NCBI GenBank assembly: GCA_023145575.1
Contig: JAGLDN010000166.1
Location: 1-5,835 of the forward strand
Direction: 5' to 3'
Source of the DNA: Psychromonas sp.
GTDB lineage: Bacteria; Pseudomonadota; Gammaproteobacteria; Enterobacterales; Psychromonadaceae
Length of the DNA: 5,835 bases
Positions 1 through 5,718 of the stretch are shown piece after piece. Under the pieces are notes generated by a model. It was not told where the DNA came from. It ran no database searches and saw only the letters and a list, made by a program, of their open reading frames with translations. Position numbers and translations under genes: made by a program. Position 1 is the stretch's first letter; each line of letters starts with the position of its first letter.

Positions 1-192
1 TACCTAATATTGAGCTTTGTTCTGATCATCGAGCTTGAGTCTGACAAAGCATTTTTCGTCACATGAGTATATAAACCTTTAAAATTCGTCCTTTGGGGAC
101 AACTGAGTAAATCATCTTTTGCGTTGCAATACTCAAAAAGTGAATAACAATAAAGGGGTAAAATCTTTTTTTTAACCCTACCGAAGGGGCCA
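1..192. other. Left-edge stretch without a recognised gene
   Basis: The forward frame that is open from the window edge ends at a TGA at 64-66, giving 21 residues with a hydrophobic start. It could be the tail of a gene outside the window, or chance. On the minus strand one frame is open from 308 to the left edge, but its only starts lie near the edge (GTG at 60-62, ATG at 27-29) and have no well-placed ribosome binding site, so I do not call it. A weak promoter-like pair pointing right is TTGCAA (124-129) and AACAAT (146-151), 16 bp apart; it would suit the frame at 193 but is not strong. An imperfect hairpin lies at 154-179 and is listed separately. Confidence 0.3.
154..179. repeat. Imperfect 10-bp inverted repeat upstream of the first frame
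   Basis: The arms AGGGGTAAAA (154-163) and TTTTAACCCT (170-179) pair with one mismatch around a 6-base T-rich loop. On the plus strand no T-tract follows, so it is a poor rho-independent terminator in that direction. On the minus strand it is followed by a moderately T-rich run, so it could end leftward transcription. It sits between the weak promoter candidate and the frame starting at 193, where it could also fold in a short leader. Its function is unproven. Confidence 0.3.
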
Positions 193-789
193 TTGCTCCT
201 TGAGCATGAATCACTCAGGTGTCCTGAAACGAAGATCTTCAGGTGTGATGGGTATATATATTTTTCTTTAACAAATTTTGAGGCTTTTATGGCATTCCGA
301 AGCGACTTTTATATAGAGGAAAATATAATCGGGTACACGAGAAGCATAACAGAGCGATTTCCACCATCAATTTATTATCACAATCGTCACCAATCAACTT
401 TTGGTTGCATAACGCTATGTCACAGTCGTCCAGATAATATTGGTAGAGATCCCGTGATACAAGCTTACGATTACTTAATATTTAATTCTAAAGATGAAGA
501 TCCTATACAACAAAGTTCTCTTATTTTAGGCACTCAACCATTAATGATCTCTCACGAATATTTACAGGAAATAACAACAAGGTGCGCCATGACAGCGAAT
601 AATTGTATGATTGAGTGCTTCTTCTTTTCACATGCAAATGTTGTAAAACATACATCTAGATTTCCATTTAGGCGAGTCATCATTGGTAAGAATGGTATTA
701 GAGCCGAACTATCGAAAATGGGAAAAAAACAAAAAAATTTAAAGCCGCGATTTAGGTCGACATTGGGACAATACCTAGGAGAAATATAG
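193..789 (+). CDS. Hypothetical protein, 198 aa, no recognised family
   Basis: I do not recognise this protein. The frame has 198 codons, a length unlikely to arise by chance in DNA this rich in A and T, so it is probably a real or only recently decayed gene. The product is rich in Phe, Tyr, Ile, His and Cys. It has no signal peptide or clear membrane segment, and ends in a basic stretch (GKKQKNLKPRF, about residues 175-185). The start is uncertain. TTG at 193 has AAGGGG only 3 bases upstream, whereas the in-frame ATG at 289 has GAGG at 280-283 with a normal 5-base gap and would give 166 aa. The region around residues 17-30 (CDGYIYFSLTN) faintly recalls the N-terminal sensor domain of some LuxR-type regulators, but no C-terminal helix-turn-helix is visible, so this is only a hint. 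The next frame starts 7 bases after the stop, which suggests cotranscription. Confidence 0.5.
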   Translation: MLLEHESLRCPETKIFRCDGYIYFSLTNFEAFMAFRSDFYIEENIIGYTRSITERFPPSIYYHNRHQSTFGCITLCHSRPDNIGRDPVIQAYDYLIFNSKDEDPIQQSSLILGTQPLMISHEYLQEITTRCAMTANNCMIECFFFSHANVVKHTSRFPFRRVIIGKNGIRAELSKMGKKQKNLKPRFRSTLGQYLGEI

Positions 790-796
790 AAGTAGC

Positions 797-1072
797 ATGG
801 GTATATTAATCGATGACATCTATTTTTGCAAAAGTGTCTTTTTCTTTAGAAATTTTGAATCTGTTATTTGGATGCTAAGACGACTTTTATATAAAAAATA
901 TTATCGGCTAACGGGAAGGATCAGAGGTGAACCTCCCCTACAATTTATTATCATGATCGCATGCAGTTCGTTGTTTATACTTTTGCATTATTTGCATTAT
1001 TTGTTGGAGGACAAAATAGTGAGGATATACTCAACGGGCTACTTTTCTAACTATTTAAGTAATGTACTTTAG
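797..1072 (+). CDS. Possible small membrane protein, 91 aa, unknown
   Basis: The frame starts with ATG 7 bases after the preceding stop, with only a weak purine stretch (AGAAG) upstream. The predicted product has a basic central part (RRLLYKKYYRLTGRIRGE, about residues 28-45) followed by one hydrophobic segment at about 48-70 that could span the membrane. By the positive-inside rule the basic N-terminal half would face the cytoplasm. A 9-base tandem repeat at 982-1003 encodes the repeated Leu-His-Tyr within the hydrophobic part. I recognise no family. At 91 codons in AT-rich DNA a chance open frame is possible, and the main support is its close coupling to the preceding frame. It may also be a decayed gene fragment. 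Confidence 0.3.
   Translation: MGILIDDIYFCKSVFFFRNFESVIWMLRRLLYKKYYRLTGRIRGEPPLQFIIMIACSSLFILLHYLHYLLEDKIVRIYSTGYFSNYLSNVL
982..1003 (+). repeat. 9-bp tandem repeat, about 2.4 copies
   Basis: The unit TTTGCATTA occurs at 982-990 and 991-999 and is followed by a partial TTTG. The unit length is a multiple of three, so copy changes would keep the 797-1072 frame open and add or remove Leu-His-Tyr. It may be a simple slippage product. Confidence 0.5.
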
Positions 1073-1530
1073 AGTTGAATTTAGGTTTTTACATGCTTTA
1101 AGTATGAATATTAAGTCGGCATTTTTAGTGGTCTTACTCTTTCATTTTAGTGGCGCAACAACTGAGTATTGGCTCTCTTTTGTAATGAGTTTAAGGTCAT
1201 CCGGGATCCATGATTGCCTAGGATCATAAATACAATTTAGTTAGTTTATGCCTTTGACTTAACGACCAACAGTATGATCAAAAGGCAAATTAATAAGCTC
1301 TTTTTTATTTGAAAATTTTTAAGAAGTGTGTTATATAAAAAAAGCCAGATTAGATTATTATTATCGCTCAACCCTTTTGAAATCAGCGATTAAAAAGCGC
1401 TAGCCATTACAAAACTCCAGAAGCAGGGCATTTGTGCATTTGTTTTAATGAAGATCTTAGCATAAAGTTAACACTTAATTGCAAGCTACCATTTAGAAAT
1501 ATTTAACTATTAGATTTAACTAGAATAAAT
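1073..1530. other. Intergenic stretch, about 460 bp, no gene seen
   Basis: No frame here has a credible start, length and ribosome binding site on either strand. Small structures are visible: an imperfect direct repeat of CATTTTTAGTGG (1120-1131 and 1143-1154, one T shorter in the second copy), a 5-bp inverted repeat at 1210-1227, and a 6-bp inverted repeat ATCGCT/AGCGAT at 1363-1368 and 1385-1390 with a 16-base loop. None has the form of a terminator, riboswitch or recombination site that I recognise. The stretch lies beyond the 3' end of tRNA-Asp and may be debris of past insertions, but there is no integrase and no copy of the tRNA 3' end. Confidence 0.5.
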
Positions 1531-1554
1531 CGCCAAACATCAAAATGATTGGCG
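1531..1554 (-). terminator. Hairpin at the 3' end of tRNA-Asp, probable terminator
   Basis: On the minus strand the 24 bases from 1554 down to 1531 fold into a stem of six pairs (CGCCAA with TTGGCG), one T-T mismatch and three more pairs around a 4-base loop. A moderately T-rich tail (ATTTATTCTA) follows. It lies immediately behind tRNA-Asp and shares five bases with it, including the encoded CCA, so it would compete with the acceptor stem until the transcript is processed. The tail is weaker than in a textbook rho-independent terminator. Confidence 0.5.
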
Positions 1555-1626
1555 GAGTGGACGGGATTCGAACCCGCGACCTCCGGCGTGACAGGCCGAT
1601 ATTCTAACCAACTGAACTACCACTCC
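1550..1626 (-). tRNA. aspV: tRNA-Asp, anticodon GTC
   Basis: This 77-nt gene encodes the aspartate tRNA that reads GAC and GAU. The acceptor stem is GGAGTGG paired perfectly with CCACTCC, the discriminator base is G, and CCA is encoded. The anticodon loop CTGTCAC places GTC at 1590-1592. The anticodon stem TCGGC/GCCGG has one U-G wobble at its outer pair, and the T arm carries the usual TTCGAAT loop. The sequence is close to E. coli tRNA-Asp. The gene follows dnaQ and a TIGR03503-type gene on the same strand, matching E. coli, where aspV lies just downstream of dnaQ; the symbol is given by that synteny. It has its own strong promoter. Confidence 0.97.
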
Positions 1627-1670
1627 AGTTAAATCAGCAATACTAAATGAGTATCAACGTTACGGCGATG

Positions 1671-1699
1671 ATAATACGGAGTTACTCCTAGTTAGTCAA
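1671..1699 (-). promoter_or_regulatory. Sigma70 promoter of tRNA-Asp
   Basis: On the minus strand the -35 box TTGACT (1694-1699) and the -10 box TATTAT (1671-1676) are separated by 17 bp, close to the sigma70 consensus in sequence and spacing. Transcription should start near 1664, leaving a leader of about 37 nt before the tRNA. The sequence after the -10 box (CATCGCCG) is GC-rich in otherwise AT-rich DNA. That is the discriminator pattern known from stable-RNA promoters under stringent (ppGpp) control, so growth-rate regulation is inferred. The spacer contains a perfect 11-base palindrome, GGAGTTACTCC (1678-1688). Confidence 0.8.
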
Positions 1700-1776
1700 C
1701 AAGGAATCACAAAAAAGTAGATTAATAATAAAATTAAACATAAGAGTGTATAGTTATCATTCAAAAACAATAAATT

Positions 1777-3036
1777 TTATGATTTTTTAGTATCTTTTGA
1801 TTTTTTTTCTAACGGTCCATCTGAAATGTCATCAATATTTTGGGATGACTTATTTTTCATTTTCTCTTTAATTAATAAAACAACAACTAAAATAAGTGCA
1901 CAAGCCAATACAAATGCAATGCTAAATGCAACCCAAAAGGAAATGCTTAACGTCGGTTTACTAACCTCATCTTCAGTATTTTCAACGCCCGTATCTTCTT
2001 TATTTTGTGCCGAGTCGTTCTTTAGAGCTATGCCTATTTTATTCTTAATCACTCTAGTAATTTTTGGAGCAATTAAAGTGAAAGGCTCGTCTGGAAGTTT
2101 TATTTCAATCTCTCTGCCCGAGATGGTGGTTGCTACAGCTTTGCCTTTAAATAAAAAATCCCCATAAGTTAACCTTTTGCTCACCGTCTGATTAGAGCCT
2201 GTTCCATGAATAATAATTTGTTCAACACCCGAATTAAGTTTATCTGTGATAGTTCCGTAGACAGTAACAGACGTAGGAACAATTTGTTTTTCATCAATAC
2301 TGACATTAAACTTAATAAATTCACTTGTATTATCAGGCACTATGGTTTTAAGTTTAATTGGAGTAGGTAATACCTCTATATCTTTATTAAATGCACGAAC
2401 AAAAACATTATTTTGAGTGGATATACTAAGTAAGTGGCTACCTGGACTTAGGTCTGCATATACATGTGCGGTTAGCACACCATCGAAAGGTAATTTGTCG
2501 TATATTTTACCTGTATCTTTATATAAAAAAACTTTCTTTCGAAACTTCCCGATTATTGCTATGCGAAGCAGTGCACCGTCTATATAATGTGGATCTTTAA
2601 GTTTGGTGTTGTTTTCTGTTAACGTTGCAGTGGTAGTTAGCAGTTCTTTAGAATAGATCTTTTTAGGTAACGGCTGAACATTTAATTTAACTGTGCTAAT
2701 CAATTTTATTCGGTTGTTTTTATCTAAATTAGCAATCACCTGCCACGGTCCAACCATTGGGTTGGTGATGGTTATCATATCCAGTTTATTCATTCTTACC
2801 CAAGCAACATTTTCTGGATGCCTTTCTTGAAAAATTTTACTGCCATCTGGGCGGATCAAGACAATTATTTGCGGCTCCTTAAAATGGTTTAAAATAATGG
2901 TTACGCCTTGTGTTTTAGGATCAAGGCGAAAACGATTATCTAACAACGGGATGTCATTGGGGGCATAAATTGTATGCGCAAATAAATTTGTACTAAATAT
3001 AAGTAAGATAGTGAGAGCTTTTTTTAGATTATCCAC
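1777..3036 (-). CDS. TIGR03503-family membrane-anchored periplasmic protein
   Basis: Function unknown. The 419-aa product matches, by recognition rather than by search, the conserved gammaproteobacterial family TIGR03503; typical signs are NDIPLLDNRFRL (27-38), the RPDG...W core (62-79) and NPMVGPWQVI (92-101). Residues 1-20 form a signal peptide, likely cut after LFA. Residues about 21-340 are beta-rich and should be periplasmic, 341-362 form a charged linker, about 363-389 form one membrane segment, and 390-419 make a Lys-rich cytoplasmic tail: a type I topology. The NPM-GPW motif resembles Ig-like modules of surface and VWA-associated proteins, but I see no VWA metal site or catalytic motif. 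The start is GTG at 3034-3036 with AAGGAA at 3042-3047. The gene overlaps the dnaQ stop by 13 nt, so translation is probably coupled. In E. coli dnaQ is followed directly by aspV, so this gene is extra there. I see no clear terminator after its stop. Confidence 0.85.
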   Translation of the reverse strand: MDNLKKALTILLIFSTNLFAHTIYAPNDIPLLDNRFRLDPKTQGVTIILNHFKEPQIIVLIRPDGSKIFQERHPENVAWVRMNKLDMITITNPMVGPWQVIANLDKNNRIKLISTVKLNVQPLPKKIYSKELLTTTATLTENNTKLKDPHYIDGALLRIAIIGKFRKKVFLYKDTGKIYDKLPFDGVLTAHVYADLSPGSHLLSISTQNNVFVRAFNKDIEVLPTPIKLKTIVPDNTSEFIKFNVSIDEKQIVPTSVTVYGTITDKLNSGVEQIIIHGTGSNQTVSKRLTYGDFLFKGKAVATTISGREIEIKLPDEPFTLIAPKITRVIKNKIGIALKNDSAQNKEDTGVENTEDEVSKPTLSISFWVAFSIAFVLACALILVVVLLIKEKMKNKSSQNIDDISDGPLEKKSKDTKKS

Positions 3037-3734
3037 AAATGTTCCTTAATCATTGCTAATCGATATTTATGTGCGTCTAATTCATTTACATCTGCACGAA
3101 TAATCGTTAGTGGTGAATTATTAATGCGCCTTCGTAATCCATAATCTAGATTACCCTGATCATTGCCTGTTAAATTGAGTTTAGCTTGTCCACCACTCAT
3201 TAATAAATAAACATCAGCCAAAATTTCAGCATCAAGTAATGCGCCATGCAAAGTACGATGTTTGCAATCAACACCGTAACGATCAGATAAGGCATCCAAA
3301 TTATTTCTTTTACCAGGAAACATTTTTTTTGCCAGAACAAGCGTATCAGTAACGCTGCACATTGCTTGTGTTGTTTGTATTTTTTGATTTAAAAAACGAA
3401 ACTCTTGGTCCATAAAGCCAATATCAAAAGATGCATTATGAATAACTAAATCCGCTTCTTTTATAAAATCAATAAATTCATCAGCAATTTGTGCAAAAGA
3501 AGGTTTATTTTTTAGGAACTCATCCGTTATGCCGTGAACAACAACAGCTTCTGGATCAATAATACGATCTGGTTTAATATAAACATGGAAATGGCGGCCT
3601 GTAAGGCGGCGATTAATTATTTCGACACACCCTATTTCAATGATGCGATGACCAAGATAAATAGTACCATCTTTATTCATTCCCGTTGTTTCTGTATCTA
3701 AAACAACCTGCCTTATTTGTTTGCTTGTCATCAT
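3024..3734 (-). CDS. dnaQ: DNA polymerase III epsilon subunit (3'-5' proofreading exonuclease)
   Basis: Epsilon removes misincorporated nucleotides during replication, acting in the polymerase III core with alpha and theta. The 236-aa protein (E. coli: 243) has all DEDDh exonuclease motifs: Exo I LDTETTG with D13 and E15, Exo II HNASFD with D104, and Exo III H163 and D168 in HGALLDAE. These are one residue on from E. coli D12, E14, D103, H162 and D167, so it should be active. QAKLNL at 183-188 sits where E. coli has its beta-clamp binding motif. Residues about 200-236 are the tail that binds alpha in E. coli. ATG at 3732-3734 is chosen because GAG (3741-3743) lies 6 bases upstream; a second ATG follows at once and would give E. 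coli numbering exactly. It diverges from rnhA and overlaps the next gene by 13 nt. Confidence 0.97.
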   Translation of the reverse strand: MMTSKQIRQVVLDTETTGMNKDGTIYLGHRIIEIGCVEIINRRLTGRHFHVYIKPDRIIDPEAVVVHGITDEFLKNKPSFAQIADEFIDFIKEADLVIHNASFDIGFMDQEFRFLNQKIQTTQAMCSVTDTLVLAKKMFPGKRNNLDALSDRYGVDCKHRTLHGALLDAEILADVYLLMSGGQAKLNLTGNDQGNLDYGLRRRINNSPLTIIRADVNELDAHKYRLAMIKEHLWII

Positions 3735-3799
3735 TATTATCTCTATAGTGCGTTTTATTAATTATTTTAACTTAACTTGTTATTAATGTGGAATGCAAA
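3735..3799. promoter_or_regulatory. Divergent dnaQ/rnhA promoter region
   Basis: These 65 bp separate two divergent genes and must hold the promoters of both, if each is transcribed from nearby. The region is very AT-rich. For dnaQ the best -10 candidate on the minus strand is TAAAAT, 18 bp from a poor -35 (TTCCAC). For rnhA no pair at a sensible distance stands out. In E. coli the dnaQ and rnhA promoters also overlap, which supports the role, but the exact boxes are not resolved here. Confidence 0.4.
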
Positions 3800-4279
3800 A
3801 TGAAAAAAATTCAAATTTATACTGATGGATCATGTTTAGGTAATCCAGGCCCTGGTGGTTACGGTGCTATTTTGATATTCAACGAAGTACGAAAAGAACT
3901 CTCGGATGGCTTTTCCTGTACAACAAACAACCGCATGGAAATGCTTGCTTGCATAAAAGGCCTTGAAAAACTTACCCAGCCTTGTGAGGTAGACCTAACA
4001 ACTGATAGCCAGTATGTGCGAAAAGGTATTACACAATGGATCCATCAGTGGAAAAAAAAAGGTTGGAAGACAGCAGCCAAAGCACCCGTTAAAAATGTAG
4101 ATTTATGGAAAGCATTAGATAAAGCGCAAGATAGACATAAAGTTACCTGGCATTGGGTAAAAGGGCATTCAGGTCACTTTGAAAATGAACGCTGCGATGA
4201 TTTAGCAAGAGAAGCCGCAGAAGCACAACCGACTAAAAAAGATATTGGTTATAATGATAAAACTAATAAGGCTATCTAG
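3800..4279 (+). CDS. rnhA: Ribonuclease HI
   Basis: RNase HI cleaves the RNA strand of RNA:DNA hybrids in the cytoplasm, removing R-loops and primers and preventing replication from starting outside oriC. The 159-aa product is close to the E. coli enzyme (155 aa) throughout: YTDGSCLGNPGPGGYGAIL near the start, TTNNRMEM, STDSQYV-like TTDSQYV, WVKGHSGH and NERCDDLA. The catalytic set D9, E47, D69, H123 and D133 corresponds to E. coli D10, E48, D70, H124 and D134, and the basic handle region (IHQWKKKGWKTA, about 81-92) is kept. I chose ATG at 3800, which has GGAA at 3790-3793 and fits the family N-terminus; an in-frame GTG at 3788 would add four residues and has no ribosome binding site. A run of nine A (4052-4060) lies in the handle codons. 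The gene diverges from dnaQ and converges on envC. Confidence 0.96.
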   Translation: MKKIQIYTDGSCLGNPGPGGYGAILIFNEVRKELSDGFSCTTNNRMEMLACIKGLEKLTQPCEVDLTTDSQYVRKGITQWIHQWKKKGWKTAAKAPVKNVDLWKALDKAQDRHKVTWHWVKGHSGHFENERCDDLAREAAEAQPTKKDIGYNDKTNKAI

Positions 4280-4503
4280 GCATAAAGTTTCAAGTATGCA
4301 CCAGCAGTATGAAAATCGTGATCTTGGCGAGCATATACCAATTAGACTAAGTATGTGATATAAATTTTTCGCAGAAAACAGCCTAATTTAGGTCGTAAGT
4401 TGATGAAAATAAATCTTATTTTACGAAATTTACAATGCTTAAATAAATTATTTTAAACAGTAAAACAGTAAAATAGAAAAGCTATATATTGTAAATGGTA
4501 TTG
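4280..4503. other. Convergent intergenic region between rnhA and envC
   Basis: No gene is visible in these 224 bp. For rnhA a weak terminator candidate is a 7-bp stem with one T-G wobble (4332-4338 with 4351-4357), followed by an AT-rich stretch with TTTTT at 4364-4368. Other structures are the palindrome CCTAATTTAGG (4382-4392), an all-AT hairpin AAAATAA-ATC-TTATTTT (4406-4422), and an 8-base tandem repeat ACAGTAAA (4457-4472). None is a strong rho-independent terminator for either gene. Confidence 0.4.
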
Positions 4504-5718
4504 TCACTTATTTTTTTTTAACCATTTTAAAGGATCTTGTGCTTTCCCTTTGTAGCTTATCTCAAAATACAGACTATCTTTATCTTGACCACCAGAATGC
4601 CCTGCAAGTGCAATTGCATCACCTGAAAATACAATCTCACCTTTGTGATGTAATAAGGTTTGATTGTAACCATAAAGAGTTAAGTAATTATCACCATGGT
4701 CAAGCGCAATAACCATACCATAGCCTTGGAAATATCCAGCAAACAAGACTCTTCCTGTCGCAACCGCACGGACTTTTTCACCTTCATTTGCAGAGATGGC
4801 AATACCTTTCCATTTTACCTGTTTGCTCCGTTGACTACCGAATATGTTAAGTACTTTTCCACGAATTGGCCATTTCAACAGCCCCTTGTTCTTGGTAATA
4901 CTTGAATGCATTGTATTTTTTTGTTTAATAATTATTTTTTTATTTGCTAATACTTTTGCCATGGCAAGCGCTTGCTCTTGTTTCGCCTGTTGTTCTCGTC
5001 TTAATTGTTTTTTAAGCTGCTCTTGTGATCTTACAAGTTGTTGAATTTTTGATTGGTTATAGCTTAAATTTTTATTTAATTTCCTCAGAGAATGATTACG
5101 TACTTTACTTTGCCTATTAAGTGCAATTTTGACTTGGTGTTGTTGTGCATTGAGCTTTTTTAAACGCGCGAGTGATTGCTTCTGTATGGATAAATTACTT
5201 TGTAGTTTTTTCACAGTCGACTGTAAATCATTAAGGATTTCTAATCGGGCACGATTCAAGTAAAGGTAGTAACTTTTTGCCCTGATTATTTTGCTAATGT
5301 CTTCCTGGTTTAAAATGAGTTTCATAAGATCATGATGCCCAGCCATGTAAGTACTGATGAGCTGTTGTTCTAATAATTTTTGCTGTTTTTCTTTTTTTTG
5401 TCGAAGCTGTATGCTCTCACTTTCAATCTGTTTCAAAAGCAATATTTCTTTATCAATTTTATTTTCTGTTTGTGATTCATTAAAGCTAATTTTAGCCGTT
5501 TTTAATTCAGCATTTTTTACTTGTTTTTCTAATAGTCGTTGTTGTATTTTTTGGTTTGTATTTTTGTTTTTGTGAGCTACTAGCTCTTTTTTAACGGCAT
5601 CAAGTTTTGCCGAAGCAACACTTATTTGCGGCAAGATCAAACTTATCGCGAAGAGTAATCTAATAAAAATAAAAGAGAACAATGGTTTTATTACTGTTTT
5701 GATTAATTGATTTTGCAT
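4504..5718 (-). CDS. envC: Murein hydrolase activator EnvC (coiled coil plus LytM domain)
   Basis: EnvC is a periplasmic division protein recruited by FtsEX that activates the amidases AmiA and AmiB to split septal peptidoglycan. With ATG at 5716-5718 the product is 404 aa (E. coli: 419). It has a signal peptide at 1-37 (cut after SVASA), Lys/Gln-rich coiled coils from about 38 to 265 with the conserved YLYLNRAR at 151-158, and a LytM/M23 domain at about 280-404. The peptidase metal site is degenerate: the HxGxD site reads WKGIAI (303-308) and the HxH site reads LYFEI (383-387), as in E. coli EnvC, so it should be an activator and not a hydrolase. The frame is open upstream to an ATG at 5808 (434 aa), but the signal peptide fits the shorter start; the GGAG upstream is 14 bases away. 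The stop is TGA, and nine A (4511-4519) lie at the end of the gene. Confidence 0.9.
   Translation of the reverse strand: MQNQLIKTVIKPLFSFIFIRLLFAISLILPQISVASAKLDAVKKELVAHKNKNTNQKIQQRLLEKQVKNAELKTAKISFNESQTENKIDKEILLLKQIESESIQLRQKKEKQQKLLEQQLISTYMAGHHDLMKLILNQEDISKIIRAKSYYLYLNRARLEILNDLQSTVKKLQSNLSIQKQSLARLKKLNAQQHQVKIALNRQSKVRNHSLRKLNKNLSYNQSKIQQLVRSQEQLKKQLRREQQAKQEQALAMAKVLANKKIIIKQKNTMHSSITKNKGLLKWPIRGKVLNIFGSQRSKQVKWKGIAISANEGEKVRAVATGRVLFAGYFQGYGMVIALDHGDNYLTLYGYNQTLLHHKGEIVFSGDAIALAGHSGGQDKDSLYFEISYKGKAQDPLKWLKKNK

Noticed and set aside
1..308. Minus-strand frame open from 308 to the left edge
   Set aside because: It has no start except near the edge, no ribosome binding site, and crosses the opposing frame at 193; open length alone is weak evidence.
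1361..1392. Inverted repeat ATCGCT/AGCGAT as a possible terminator or attC-like site
   Set aside because: The stem is only six pairs with a 16-base loop, no T-tract follows on either strand, and the core sites of an integron attC are absent.
1550..1626. tRNA 3' end as half of an att pair
   Set aside because: I found no second copy of the tRNA 3' end in 1-1549, so no att site can be called within the window.
1826..2167. 113-codon forward frame opposite the TIGR03503-type gene
   Set aside because: It lies wholly antisense to a well-supported gene, and its hydrophobic look comes from the complement of the Lys-rich tail and the membrane segment.
4455..4472. 8-bp tandem repeat as an iteron or CRISPR-like array
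   Set aside because: Only two adjacent copies without spacers, in low-complexity AT-rich DNA.
4504..4870. LytM domain as an active M23 endopeptidase
   Set aside because: The metal-binding His and Asp of HxGxD and the HxH pair are replaced, as in E. coli EnvC, so catalytic activity is not expected.
4696..5575. Three forward frames (4696-4905, 4844-5044, 5357-5575) opposite envC
   Set aside because: They are antisense to envC. Their Cys/Phe/Ser-rich products are the mirror of Lys/Gln-rich coiled-coil codons.
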